64,000 nt of DNA from Paracoccaceae bacterium (GTDB lineage: Bacteria; Pseudomonadota; Alphaproteobacteria; Rhodobacterales; Rhodobacteraceae): NCBI GenBank assembly GCA_014872875.1, contig WKFI01000010.1, positions 124,001 to 188,000 of the forward strand. The letters are read 5' to 3'. Every line of letters begins with the position of its first letter. Positions within the stretch are counted from its first letter, which is position 1. A model generated the notes under the pieces. The model was not told where the DNA came from. It did not search any database and saw only the letters and a program-made list of their open reading frames with translations. Of the stretch, positions 34,253 through 43,224 are shown in pieces. The translations under genes and the position numbers were made by a program.

Positions 34253-34276
34253 ATAGTTGAAATCGATATTAACTAT
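34253..34276. promoter_or_regulatory. LysR-type operator candidate (ATAGTT-N12-AACTAT)
   Basis: The inverted repeat ATAGTT (34253-34258) and AACTAT (34271-34276) lies in the 113-base gap between the SDR gene and its divergent LysR gene, with the T-N11-A character expected for LysR binding. It is close to both starts. Confidence 0.5.
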
Positions 34277-34292
34277 CCATTAAATTGATCAG

Positions 34293-35201
34293 ATGAATAT
34301 CAATGCTCTCGACCTCAATTTGCTCAAAGCCTTTGATGCGCTCTATCAGGAGCGCCATGTCGGACGGGCCGGATCGCGGATCGGCCTCGCACAGCCTTCG
34401 ATGAGCAACGCATTGGCAAGGTTACGGGCACAATTCGAAGACCCTTTGTTTCAGCGCAGCCGCAGCGGCATGATCCCGACAGATCGAGCTGAAGAATTGG
34501 CGCCACAGATCAAGCAGGCGCTTGCGTTGGTATCCGACATGCTTGCTCCTGCCCGGTTCGATCCGCAGTTGGCCATGGAACGTGTAACCTTGGCGGCAGC
34601 AGATCTGGTCGTATTGACCCTCGCGCCAGCCCTGATGCGCCGCCTTGAACGGACCGCGCCCGGTCTGCGTGTCAGTTTTGCACCTTTGGACAAGGCGACA
34701 TGCCTGGAGGAGCTTGAAGCGGAAAGCATCGATCTGCTCATCGGGCACTTCGGTCAACTGCCAGCACGATTTCATCGACAGCCCATACTTGGAGATGGGT
34801 TTGTCTGTATCGCACGCGCAGATCATCCGGACATCAAGACAGAGCTTGATCTTGAGACATATGTGCAAGCCCGCCATGCTCTGGTGACACTCAGCCATGA
34901 CTTTCAAGGCGAGGTGGATCGTATCCTCCGGCGACACGGCCGGCAACGTGAAGTGGTAATGACCTGCACCCAATTTACCGCGCTCCCCCATGTCATTGCC
35001 ATGTCGGACTTGATTGCAACCGTGCCTGCCTCTCTTAGCAAGATTGCCCGGCAGGCAGGGTGCGCAGTCTATCCGTTACCGATCGACATCCCAGAGTGGC
35101 AGACAGAGTTGGTCTGGACGCAAAAACGCCAAGCTTCACCGCTTGGACGGTTTTTGGTGCAGAGTATTGAGAAGGCCGTACCTTCTGACCGGCGGCCCTG
35201 A
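34293..35201 (+). CDS. LysR-type transcriptional regulator (NodD-like clade)
   Basis: 302 residues. The N-terminal winged helix has the pattern LDLNLLKAFDALYQERHVGR then RIGLAQPSMSNALARLRAQF and DPLFQRSRSGM, which is close to the NodD/LinR group. The rest is a periplasmic-binding-protein-like effector domain. It is transcribed away from the atypical SDR gene with a palindrome between them, the usual layout of a LysR regulator and its target. The inducer cannot be predicted. Confidence 0.92.
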   Translation: MNINALDLNLLKAFDALYQERHVGRAGSRIGLAQPSMSNALARLRAQFEDPLFQRSRSGMIPTDRAEELAPQIKQALALVSDMLAPARFDPQLAMERVTLAAADLVVLTLAPALMRRLERTAPGLRVSFAPLDKATCLEELEAESIDLLIGHFGQLPARFHRQPILGDGFVCIARADHPDIKTELDLETYVQARHALVTLSHDFQGEVDRILRRHGRQREVVMTCTQFTALPHVIAMSDLIATVPASLSKIARQAGCAVYPLPIDIPEWQTELVWTQKRQASPLGRFLVQSIEKAVPSDRRP

Positions 35202-35581
35202 CGGCATTCACCGTCTCGGCTTGGCTCCGCCTCAGTCTGGCAGCAAACATCCTGAATTCGAGCTTCGAAAGCCATGCCATGGAACTCGCCCTCGCAGGCA
35301 GACGGTGCCCCGCTTTCAAGCAGTCAAGCAAAACGCAGTCGCGAGCCGTGCAAGTCGGACCAGAAATCACTGTTCCCACAGGACATTGGGTGAAATGAGC
35401 CACCAATCGAACAGAACCATTCGAAACCAGTGCACTCCAACAATAGAGTACTCCTCTCTCAACATGTCGGGCTGATCACTACCTGTTTGCCCCCGTACAA
35501 AGCGCTTCGCGGTTTTCCTCATCAGGGCATGAAAAAGGGTCTTTACTTCCCACCGATCGTTAGCTTAGAGAAGCGCCACGT
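35202..35581. other. Intergenic region before the tRNA gene, 380 bases
   Basis: No gene with family resemblance is seen; the open frames are short and out of register with any ribosome site. The tRNA promoter should be at the right end. Nothing else was identified. Confidence 0.45.
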
Positions 35582-35657
35582 GCCCCTATAGCTCAGCTGG
35601 TAGAGCAACTGATTTGTAATCAGTAGGTCCGCGGTTCGAGTCCGTGTGGGGGCACCA
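35582..35657 (+). tRNA. tRNA-Thr (anticodon TGT)
   Basis: A 76-base cloverleaf with encoded CCA. Acceptor stem GCCCCTA pairs with TGGGGGC (one G-T pair), D-arm GCTCAGCTGGTAGAGC, anticodon stem CTGAT/ATCAG with loop TTTGTAA (anticodon TGT, 35615-35617), and T-arm with GGTTCGAGTCC. Discriminator A then CCA at 35655-35657. It reads ACA codons. Confidence 0.97.
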
Positions 35658-35761
35658 CTTCTCCAAGCAAGATCTTCTATCAGCGCGTTGTTGGCTGCGA
35701 GTTAGCAGGACACTCCCTCACGTGCGGATCAGACAGCGCAGGCACCAAACGCGGTAGAGCT

Positions 35762-36541
35762 CTAAAGGCCGGTGATCTGTCTGAGTGCGGCCGTCACCGT
35801 TTTTACCTGCTGAGGGTCCGATGCTGCGGGGTTGGGGGGCGCAAATTGCCCTGTGTCATTGTCGAAATACTTGCCTGACGCGTCTGCAAAGTCCTCGGAC
35901 AGCGCAGCACGGATCAGGACTTGGGCACCGATACTCAGGTCGTTGCCCGCGATACCAAACCCTTCCTTGACCATTTTGGACGCCAGCAGCGAGCCTGGGT
36001 TCACCGAGACAACCACCGGCCCGTCGGGCAACTCGCGCCCCATTTCTGCCGACCAGATCGTGATCGCCAGTTTGCTTTGCGCATAAGCGTCCATGTCAGC
36101 CATTTGGCGATAGTTGGTCATGGCGTCCACATCCACGGGCGCTTGGGCGGCGGAGGACAGGTTTACGACGCGACCCTCTGCGGGAATGATTGGCAAAAGA
36201 GAGCGAGTCAGCAGGTAGGGAGCAATCGTGTTCACATCAAAGCGGATGTCACGACCTGCTTCTGTTTTGGTCTGTGGTGACTTGAGTATGCCCGCGTTGT
36301 TGATCAGCACATCAAGGTGGTCATGCCTGGCAAGGATCGCTTCGGCCATCGCTGTCACGTCGCTCATGCGGGACAGGTCTGCCCGATAGGTTTCGGCTGC
36401 GCCAACCAACTCAGCCGCTTTGGCCAGTTTGGCTTCGCTGCGCCCATGCAACAGGATACGGTGCCCGTCTTCAGCGAGCTTTTGCGCTGTCAGAAGGCCA
36501 ATGCCATCGGTTGCGCCTGTGATCAGGATCGTCTTGGTCAT
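35762..36541 (-). CDS. Short-chain dehydrogenase/reductase
   Basis: 259 residues, classical SDR: ILITGATDGIGLLTAQ (cofactor loop), VLINNAGIL (structural NNAG), VVNLSSAAQ (catalytic Ser) and DAYAQSKLAITI (catalytic Tyr and Lys). Substrate unknown. It starts three bases after the LLM flavoenzyme gene stop, with AAGGAAG in front, and is the last gene of the leftward run nitroreductase-LLM-SDR. Confidence 0.92.
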   Translation of the reverse strand: MTKTILITGATDGIGLLTAQKLAEDGHRILLHGRSEAKLAKAAELVGAAETYRADLSRMSDVTAMAEAILARHDHLDVLINNAGILKSPQTKTEAGRDIRFDVNTIAPYLLTRSLLPIIPAEGRVVNLSSAAQAPVDVDAMTNYRQMADMDAYAQSKLAITIWSAEMGRELPDGPVVVSVNPGSLLASKMVKEGFGIAGNDLSIGAQVLIRAALSEDFADASGKYFDNDTGQFAPPNPAASDPQQVKTVTAALRQITGL

Positions 36542-36544
36542 ATG

Positions 36545-37519
36545 TCAACTTCCTTGCAAACTGAATTCAGGCAGAAGGTCATCCGCCAGCCGTTTCATCG
36601 TGTCTTCCGTATCTGCCTGGTTGAAACGCAGGTTCAGGGCAACGTGATTGATGCCAAGGCTTTGAACCTCGCTCAGGTAGTGTTTCAGGTAGGTGCTTCC
36701 TGAGGAAAAACCCAAGTGAATTGGGTGTGGCTTGGCATTCGGGTCGGACAGCAGATCGACATAAAGCGACTGCATGACCGGTTTGTTCTGCCCTCCTGCA
36801 TTTTTGATACGGCGGCGATAGTCTGCGACAACGCGCGCCTGCGAGACTGGATCTCGCGGGTAGGTCATCCAACCATCGCCATTCTGCGCCACCCAGTCCG
36901 GAGTTTGCTGAGATCCGCCCGTAATCAAAAGGGGCAGACGCCCGCCCGGAGGTTTGGGCAGCATATCGATCCGACCGGACAGGCTGCCATGGTCTGTCTG
37001 AACAGTAGGGTAATCCCGTGCCATGGCACGTATGTAATCCACCGTGTCACGAAACCGGTCGCCACGTGTGGCAAAGTCCATGCCCATCGCCGGGTATTCT
37101 TCCGGCCGATCTCCCGAGGCGACCCCAAGCAGCAACCGCCCACCAGACAAGGCATCGGCGCTGACCGCGGCTTTCGCCACATGGGCCGGATGGCGCAGGG
37201 GCAGCACAATCGATGCAACCCCCAGCGCGATGTTCTGGGTCGCGACGGCCAGAAGGCCCAGATAGACAAACGGGTCAAAGACCTGCCCCGCGTCGCCAAA
37301 GTTGGGCACGTTGAACGGGACATCCCGCAGCCAAAGGGACGAGAACCCAAGCCGGTCCGCAAGTTGCGCCCGCTCCACGTGCCGCTCCATCGTGGGCACC
37401 GCGCTGCCAGGATAGGCTTCCAGCGGCACCACAAGGCCTAGCGTCAGCTTGTCCGGCTGAAACACCTGAGCATAGGCGCTGTTGAGGGTCGGGAAGTCTT
37501 GCCGTTGCGTGTCCAACAT
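36545..37519 (-). CDS. LLM-class flavin-dependent oxidoreductase
   Basis: 324 residues, bacterial luciferase-like (F420/FMN) fold. Recognised by FSSLWLRDVPF near residue 60, ASIVLPLRHPAHVAKAAVSA near 102-121 and GRLLLGVASGDRPEEY near 127-142, which line the flavin site, plus NGDGWMTYPRD later. Such enzymes use reduced flavin to oxidise or desulfonate small molecules. It lies between a nitroreductase, which could supply or reoxidise flavin, and an SDR, all co-directional with short gaps. Confidence 0.9.
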   Translation of the reverse strand: MLDTQRQDFPTLNSAYAQVFQPDKLTLGLVVPLEAYPGSAVPTMERHVERAQLADRLGFSSLWLRDVPFNVPNFGDAGQVFDPFVYLGLLAVATQNIALGVASIVLPLRHPAHVAKAAVSADALSGGRLLLGVASGDRPEEYPAMGMDFATRGDRFRDTVDYIRAMARDYPTVQTDHGSLSGRIDMLPKPPGGRLPLLITGGSQQTPDWVAQNGDGWMTYPRDPVSQARVVADYRRRIKNAGGQNKPVMQSLYVDLLSDPNAKPHPIHLGFSSGSTYLKHYLSEVQSLGINHVALNLRFNQADTEDTMKRLADDLLPEFSLQGS

Positions 37520-37539
37520 GGGGTCTCTTGCCTTTCGGG

Positions 37540-38247
37540 TCAGTACCAGCTGACGGTTTCTTCCATCGTGCGGCGGGTTTTTCCAAATTCAGGGTTTTTT
37601 GCGCGATGGCCGAACGCGAACATGACCGCAGGTTTCCACTTAGTCGCATCGATGTCGAAATGTTCGGTGAGCGCTTTCGAAGTCAGGTCCATGTCAAACC
37701 CTTCGATCGGACATGAATCGATCCCCATAAGCGCGCCGGCAGTCATCATGTTGGCCAACACGATATAGGCCTGCTTGCCAGCCCAGTCGACCATTTCCCG
37801 CTCCGACGTGATATGGTGATCATCGGACTGGAATTTGCCATAGGCACCGTTGAAGATCTCAATGACTTCCTCGGGGAACTGTTTCGTGCTGCGGTAGTGG
37901 GTCTGCAGGTAGTCCGAACCTGCGGTCATCAACTCTGCCGTGCTGGCCAGGATGATACCGAAATGGCTGGCTGTTCCCAATTGGCCGGTTGTGCCGTTCA
38001 TCATACCATTTGCACCCCAGGCAAAGTCACGGAACAACTCGCGCTTTTCAGGCGTCTGGATCATCAGGATTTTGAACGGCTCATGTCCAAAGGAAGTGGG
38101 CGACAGGCGACCTGCTTCCAGAATGGTTTCAATCTCGGCATCGCTCAGTTTGCGCGACGGGTCGAACACTTTGGTCGCGTGACGAAAATTGAAAGCTGCG
38201 AGGATTTGATCTCGGGTCTGAGCCTGAACATCGGTGTGCGTGTTCAT
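37540..38247 (-). CDS. NAD(P)H-dependent nitroreductase (NfsB/YfkO-like)
   Basis: 235 residues from the ATG at 38247, set by GGAG six bases upstream; the open frame extends further but lacks homology. Motifs: FNFRHATKVFDPSRKLSD (FMN contact), LEAGRLSPTSFGHEPFKIL and GALMGIDSCPIEGFD, ending in EFGKTRRTMEETVSWY, the C-terminal pattern of this group. First gene of the leftward nitroreductase-LLM-SDR run and divergent from the LysR gene at 38359. Confidence 0.92.
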   Translation of the reverse strand: MNTHTDVQAQTRDQILAAFNFRHATKVFDPSRKLSDAEIETILEAGRLSPTSFGHEPFKILMIQTPEKRELFRDFAWGANGMMNGTTGQLGTASHFGIILASTAELMTAGSDYLQTHYRSTKQFPEEVIEIFNGAYGKFQSDDHHITSEREMVDWAGKQAYIVLANMMTAGALMGIDSCPIEGFDMDLTSKALTEHFDIDATKWKPAVMFAFGHRAKNPEFGKTRRTMEETVSWY

Positions 38248-38302
38248 TTGGGTCTCCATTTGACGCTGAATTATCTTGAAATCCGATTTATCACTTGCAT
38301 AC

Positions 38303-38350
38303 CGATATAAAACAGGCGAATCCTGATTACAGTTTTCCGATATTCGATAT
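38303..38350. promoter_or_regulatory. Three CGATAT repeats in the nitroreductase/LysR gap
   Basis: CGATAT occurs at 38303-38308, 38338-38343 and 38345-38350 within the 111-base divergent gap, just before the LysR start at 38359. Clustered half-sites like this often bind the divergent LysR regulator, but no single strong palindrome was found. Confidence 0.35.
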
Positions 38351-38358
38351 AATGAACC

Positions 38359-39282
38359 ATGGATACCGAAGCCCTCCGTCTGTTTGTCCTTGCCGCCGAC
38401 AAGCTGAATATCAGCGCCGCCGGTCGTGAGCTGGGCCTTGCCCCGGCCGTCTCCAGCGCACGATTGGCCAAACTGGAACAGACGGTTGGCGCCGACCTGC
38501 TGCATCGTTCGACCCGCAAAGTGTCTCTATCGCTCGAAGGGGCCGAATTCCTGCCTTATGCGCGAGAGATTTTGGCCCAGCAGGATGCAGCCATGGCCGC
38601 TTTGGGCAAAGGTAGCGCCGAGGCCAAGGGCACCCTGCGTTTCACGGCCCCCAGCACCTTTGCACAACTCTATATCGCTCCGCTCCTGCCTGAGTTTCTC
38701 GACCTGCACCCCGGAGTCACTCTGGATCTGCGATTGTCGGACAGTCAGTTCAACCTGATCGAGGGAAGCTATGACCTGGCTCTGCGCAATATGGTGCTGG
38801 AAGACAGCAGCCTCAAAGGACGCAAACTGGCGGACGATACCCGCATTCTCTGCGCGTCCCGCGGATACCTTGACCGATTTGGCACACCCAAGCATCCGAG
38901 TGATCTGTCCCAGCATCGACTTGTGGCTTTCAGGGACGCGACACCTCGAACCTTGGTCAATCGTGACGGTCAATCAGAGAGCTTTGATCCGCTGCATGCA
39001 AAAAGCCACCTTCTCATCGATGACGGGCACAGTCAGAAGATCGCCACACTCTATGGTGTCGGCATTTCGATCAACTCGATCTGGAGCGTTAGTCAGGAAC
39101 TGTCCAGCGGGCGCCTCATCCACATATTGCCGGACTGGCAAGTGCTGGATCGTGCAGCACTGTGGTTGGTCTATCCAAAAACCAACGTCCTTTCGGCCAA
39201 GGTTCGCGTGTTCATGGACTTTCTCAGGGAGGGGATCGGAAATGAGCAGAGTTGGAAAAGAGGCCCGACGCCTGCAAAGTGA
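38359..39282 (+). CDS. LysR-type transcriptional regulator
   Basis: 307 residues. N-terminal HTH: DTEALRLFVLAADKLNISAA then VSSARLAKLEQTVGADLLHR and TRKVSLSLEGAEFLPYA. The effector domain follows (GTLRFTAPSTFAQLYIAPLL), in the CrgA/DmlR-like subgroup by its pattern. Divergent from the nitroreductase operon, its likely target. The last 41 bases overlap the small gene at 39242. Confidence 0.92.
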   Translation: MDTEALRLFVLAADKLNISAAGRELGLAPAVSSARLAKLEQTVGADLLHRSTRKVSLSLEGAEFLPYAREILAQQDAAMAALGKGSAEAKGTLRFTAPSTFAQLYIAPLLPEFLDLHPGVTLDLRLSDSQFNLIEGSYDLALRNMVLEDSSLKGRKLADDTRILCASRGYLDRFGTPKHPSDLSQHRLVAFRDATPRTLVNRDGQSESFDPLHAKSHLLIDDGHSQKIATLYGVGISINSIWSVSQELSSGRLIHILPDWQVLDRAALWLVYPKTNVLSAKVRVFMDFLREGIGNEQSWKRGPTPAK

Positions 39283-39508
39283 GCTTCGGGACGTGGGCCG
39301 TGGATTGAACAAACTCAAAACAGGGCAGATCGACCAGGCTTGGAGTGCCAAGAAAGCCTGGCAGCAAGAGTTCCATGGCGGCCGCCTGCTGGGTGCCGAA
39401 TTCACCTCGTCCCGTTACGAAAAGTTTGCCGAACTCTGCAAAGACAAAGGTAACTGCGGCCTGCGTTGCGAGCTGCGCTGGACAGCGGAGACACCACGGT
39501 CAGTCTAG
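39242..39508 (+). CDS. Small basic hypothetical protein
   Basis: 88 residues, overlapping the end of the LysR gene in another frame. A good ribosome site (GGGAGGGG about 8-10 bases upstream) supports it. It is basic and helical at the N-terminus (RLQSELRDVGRGLNKLKTGQ), contains three Cys near the end (CKDKGNCGLRCELRW) and has no recognised family. Codon use looks normal for its neighbours. It may be translated by coupling with the regulator gene; it could still be a chance frame. Confidence 0.45.
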   Translation: MSRVGKEARRLQSELRDVGRGLNKLKTGQIDQAWSAKKAWQQEFHGGRLLGAEFTSSRYEKFAELCKDKGNCGLRCELRWTAETPRSV

Positions 39509-39608
39509 CCAAGATCGACCCGGGTGCCCTGATAGCCCTGCGAAAGGATCTGTCCACAGCCCCAATTCCGACGGATCCCGGCTCTCAGGCGGAGGCAGAT
39601 GCCTCCGT

Positions 39609-41012
39609 TCACCACCCGCGCCGGCCAAACAGGGAATGCAGGCGGTTCTGTACCGTAAAGGGATCAACCTGCTGCGAACGGGTCAACGTGCCAAGCACCC
39701 GATTTACCAGAAACCAACTGCCGGCGGCAAAGATCACACCACCAAGAGCCTGCCCCAACAGTACACCCGGTGCCCCGCCCAGATACGCCCCCAGAACCGC
39801 GAACGGCCATGTCCCAAGGGTATGGCGGCCCCAGTTCACCCATGTCGAATAGATCGGAAAACCAAGGTTGTTGAAGCTGGCGTTCGAAACGAAAATCACA
39901 CCATTGAAAAATGAGGCCAGAGCCAACGGACCGCAGAACAGATAGATCAGCGCCTGGGTTTCACCTTCGGCCGAAAACAAGTCCGCAATGGGAGCCCTCA
40001 AAACGAACAGGATCGCGGCCATCAGCACGACATAGACAGCGGTAAACTTGAGACCGGCCAGATATGCACCTTTGACCCTGTCGAATTTCTCGGCTCCGAA
40101 GTTCTGCCCGATTATGGGACCAATGGCACCGGACAGGGCAAAGATCACCGAAAACGCGACGGGCATCAAACGCCCTATGACGGCCATGCCGGCAACCGCA
40201 TCAGTGCCGAACTGTGCCACCTCGCGGACCACTATGGCATTGCCCACGGGCGTTGCGACATTTGTCAGGACCGCAGGCAGCGCAATGGCACGTACTGCAC
40301 CAAAATCCTGTCTGACCTGCACCAGCCGTGGACGCGCGAACCCGTCATGAACACGGGTGGCAGGCCAAAGCGCCGCAATCATCATGCAGATCCGGGCCAG
40401 AACCGAGGCAACAGCAGCGCCATCCAATCCCATTCCGACGGCAAAGATGAGGATGGGATCCAGCACAGCATTCAGTGCACCGCCATATAGCGTGGCCAGC
40501 ATTGACCGGCGGGCATCCCCGTTGGCGCGCAGGACGGCCATTCCTGTCATCGCCAAAGCCATGACCCACATGGTCGGCAGGATGATCGTGGTATAACGAC
40601 TGGCCAGCTTCAGGACTTCGCCCTGCGCGCCCAGCCATGCCAACAAGGTTTCAACATTCATCAGCACCAGAACTGGTGCCACCAGCCCGACACAGACGCC
40701 GATAACGGCAACGCTGGCGGCGTAGTGGCGCGCCTGGTCCGGGCGCCCTGCCCCGATTTCCCGCGCAACCAGTGACCCGGCGGCAATCGACAATCCGACA
40801 TTTATCGCATTGGTGAAGAACAGCAGCGTTGCCGCATAACCAACCGCCGCCGCAAGGGCGTCGTTGCCCAGCATCGCGATAAAGGCCATGTCGATGAAAT
40901 CGACGGCAAACACAGCCATTAACCCGATGCTTGTGGTCAGCGACATCCGCGTGACGTGCCGCATCAGGCTGCCCGTCAGGAAAACCGCATTCTTTTCGGT
41001 GTTTTTTGTCAA
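39609..41012 (-). CDS. MATE-family multidrug efflux transporter
   Basis: 467 residues if started at the TTG at 41012, which places the family motif GSLMRHVTRMSLTTSIGLMA at the usual distance from the N-terminus. An ATG at 41066 adds an unlikely 18 residues. Twelve membrane segments are expected. The two-fold MATE pattern is visible: AVDFIDMAFIAMLGNDALAA and PVGNAIVVREVAQFGTDAVA. These antiport drugs with Na+ or H+ in the inner membrane. Stands alone; no adjacent regulator of its own. Confidence 0.88.
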   Translation of the reverse strand: MTKNTEKNAVFLTGSLMRHVTRMSLTTSIGLMAVFAVDFIDMAFIAMLGNDALAAAVGYAATLLFFTNAINVGLSIAAGSLVAREIGAGRPDQARHYAASVAVIGVCVGLVAPVLVLMNVETLLAWLGAQGEVLKLASRYTTIILPTMWVMALAMTGMAVLRANGDARRSMLATLYGGALNAVLDPILIFAVGMGLDGAAVASVLARICMMIAALWPATRVHDGFARPRLVQVRQDFGAVRAIALPAVLTNVATPVGNAIVVREVAQFGTDAVAGMAVIGRLMPVAFSVIFALSGAIGPIIGQNFGAEKFDRVKGAYLAGLKFTAVYVVLMAAILFVLRAPIADLFSAEGETQALIYLFCGPLALASFFNGVIFVSNASFNNLGFPIYSTWVNWGRHTLGTWPFAVLGAYLGGAPGVLLGQALGGVIFAAGSWFLVNRVLGTLTRSQQVDPFTVQNRLHSLFGRRGW

Positions 41013-41284
41013 TTGGCACCCTATCCCTACTTGGCCGTTCGCGTCAGGGTCTGTGGCGACGACCATCACAGCGATCCGTCAGATCTTTCAAGGTTTCACG
41101 CCATTCTGCCAGATCTGGTTTGCCCTCGTTTCAATAATTCTGCCGCAACTTCCCAGTGCCTGCGTGCAACGGGTTGGAAAACGCCAGCACGCAAAACCCT
41201 GCGGACGATCGTTGTCAGCTAGAATAATCCACTCCCTAACAGCTTCATGCGCAACAGCCATCGGTCCAATACTGTGGGTTGTCC

Positions 41285-41380
41285 ATGCACCTGCAACTCG
41301 CCACGCTGGAAGCATTTGCTGCAATAGCCCAAAAGGGCGGCTTTCGGGCGGACGCAGATGCACTCAGACCGAAGCCCTAG
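41285..41380 (+). pseudogene. Remnant of a LysR regulator N-terminus
   Basis: An open frame of 31 codons encodes MHLQLATLEAFAAIAQKGGF followed by RADADALRPKP and a stop. This is the first helix-turn-helix half of a LysR regulator (compare LEAFVAIAEKGSFRAAAEAL), cut off before the recognition helix. No continuation was found in the other plus-strand frames up to 41500. It lies in a roughly 440-base stretch (41070-41508) otherwise empty of genes, between the MATE gene and a broken catabolic gene. Confidence 0.55.
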
Positions 41381-41508
41381 ACCGTCGGCCATCAGGCGCC
41401 GCTTTGATGGGCCACACTAACGGGTCAGCCGGCTGGGGAAGCTGGGAATAGGAACGAAGCGCCCCATGGTTTCCCCAGTTTCTGAAGACCAAACAGACAG
41501 AACCGGCT

Positions 41509-42299
41509 TCAGGCAGGTGCCAAACCCAATATGGTTCTGGCTTGCGCGGGCGTGGCAACAGGACGGTCATATCGGGCACAGATTTGCGCGGTGCGCTGGA
41601 CCAGAGCGGCGTTTGACGGAGCGAGAGTGCTCTTGTCCAAACGGACGTTGTCCTCCAATCCTGTTCGGGCATGACCGCCGGATGAAATGGCCCAATCGTT
41701 CAAAACAATCTGGTGCGGTCCAATCCCGTCCGCAAATAGAAATCGAACACATCACGATCTGCTGGCATCGCGTTTCTGACGCCCATGACAAACTGCACAT
41801 ATGGCGTATCTTTGATCTGCCCGTTCCTGTGCATCTCGGCAGCCTTCAGGATGTGGCTCAGATCGAAAGCTTCCACCTCGGGCTTGACGTCATATATCAT
41901 CATCTCGGCCGCCAGCCAGTCGATCAGATCGGGCGGGTTCTCATAGACCCGTGTCGGAAAATTGTTCGACCCCACGGATAGTGACGCCATGTCGGGCCGC
42001 AGTGGCAGCATCCCTCCCCGCGTCTTGCCAGCGCCAGAGCGGCCCCCGGTCGAAAACTGAATGATCATGCCCGGACAGTGCTTTTCGAGCCCCTCTTTCA
42101 GCATTGCGAACTTTTCCGGGTCGCTGGACGGGGTTTCATCATCATTGCGCACATGGGCGCGGCAGATCGTGGCCCCCGCCTCGAACGCGGCCTGCGTGCT
42201 TTCGATCTGCTCCTGAACCGAGATTGGTACTGCCGGATTATTGGCCTTGGTCGGCAAGGATCCGGTGATGGCAACGCAAATGATGCAAGGCTTGGCCAT
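41509..42299 (-). pseudogene. Broken beta-keto acid cleavage enzyme (BKACE/DUF849)
   Basis: The first part (ATG 42299 to stop at 41700) encodes about 199 residues of the BKACE family: AKPCIICVAITGSLPTK, then ICRAHVRNDD and IIQFSTGGRSGAG. It runs through ADRDVFDFYL and then goes out of frame. The missing C-terminus continues in another frame immediately: DGIGPHQIVLNDWAISSGGH and ARTGLEDNVRLDKSTLAPSN, ending ATPAQARTILGLAPA at 41509. Roughly 40-60 bases of expected coding sequence between FYL and GIG are absent and the frame is shifted. BKACE enzymes convert a beta-keto acid plus acetyl-CoA to acetoacetate and a new acyl-CoA. Last gene of the aromatic operon; its ATG is one base past the dioxygenase stop. 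Confidence 0.85.
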
Positions 42300-42300
42300 G

Positions 42301-43185
42301 TCAGGTCTCTTTGGGGGCCAGAACAAAATCGAACTCGACATCCCAATAGGGTCCTTTGAAACCAACCTCTTTGGATCGGGCCGGATCATCAACGCGATTG
42401 AATTCGGCGATCAGGCTTTCCTTGACCCCAAAAACAGCGTCCGAATTGATGTATTCGTCATCCGGATCAAAGATATGGGTGGTCAGATCGTCATACCCAT
42501 CTTTCGAAACGATATAATGCAGATGCGCCGGACGGAACGTATGCCGGCCAAGACCGTGCAACAGATCGGCCACTGGCCCGTCATCCGGGATTGAATAATT
42601 CTTGGGTCGCACAGCACGGAACCAATAGGTCCCGTCAGCGCCGGTCGTGAAAACGCCGCGCAAGTTGAAATCGGGTTGAATGCCTTTTTGCTGCACGTCG
42701 TAGAAGCCATCGTCATTGGCTTGCCAGACATCGATCTTGACACCTTCCAGCAGCTTGCCGGACACATCGGTGACACGGCCGCGCACGACCATGTCCTCAC
42801 CTTTCTGGTCAAGGCAGATATTGTGCCCCATCTCGTATTCGGGTGCCCCACCCACGTGGAAAGGCCCCAAGACGGTGTTTTCCGACGCTCCGGTCGGGCG
42901 GCGCGAATTGACGGCATCCACCAACATCGACACCCCCAGCACGTCGGACAGCAGAATATACTCCTGCCTCCAATCACTACACTGATGCCCGACCTTGGTC
43001 AGAAACATGATCGCGTCGAACCATTCCTGTTGCGTCGGCTCGATCTCTTTCACCGCTTCGTGCAGTTTGCGCGTGATGACGTCCATCACCTGCTTCAGCC
43101 GTTCGTTTTCAGCATTCTTGTTCCGTGCCGTGACGACCTCGGCCGAGTTTTCCTCGGTGAAATACCCCAACTCATGAGTTTCCAT
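42301..43185 (-). CDS. Intradiol dioxygenase, hydroxyquinol 1,2-dioxygenase type
   Basis: 294 residues, the normal length. The N-terminal helical dimerisation domain (about 20-100, QEWFDAIMFLTKVGHQCSDW) is followed by the catalytic beta-sandwich. Iron(III) ligands by family: Tyr in DDGFYDVQQ, Tyr in KNYSIPDDGPV, and the two His in RPAHLHYIV. The preceding GPFHVGGAPEYEMG and VRGRVTDVSG are typical. It opens the ring between two hydroxyls, giving maleylacetate from hydroxyquinol. Maleylacetate reductase is encoded at the head of the same operon, which supports hydroxyquinol over catechol as substrate. Confidence 0.9.
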   Translation of the reverse strand: METHELGYFTEENSAEVVTARNKNAENERLKQVMDVITRKLHEAVKEIEPTQQEWFDAIMFLTKVGHQCSDWRQEYILLSDVLGVSMLVDAVNSRRPTGASENTVLGPFHVGGAPEYEMGHNICLDQKGEDMVVRGRVTDVSGKLLEGVKIDVWQANDDGFYDVQQKGIQPDFNLRGVFTTGADGTYWFRAVRPKNYSIPDDGPVADLLHGLGRHTFRPAHLHYIVSKDGYDDLTTHIFDPDDEYINSDAVFGVKESLIAEFNRVDDPARSKEVGFKGPYWDVEFDFVLAPKET

Positions 43186-43224
43186 TTTGACCTCCTAACC
43201 TGTGTAAGCTTGATCTCCTTCCGC

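Noticed and set aside
35582-35761. tRNA-Thr as an integration (att) site
   Set aside because: No integrase gene and no repeat of the tRNA 3' end was seen nearby; neighbouring genes look ordinary.
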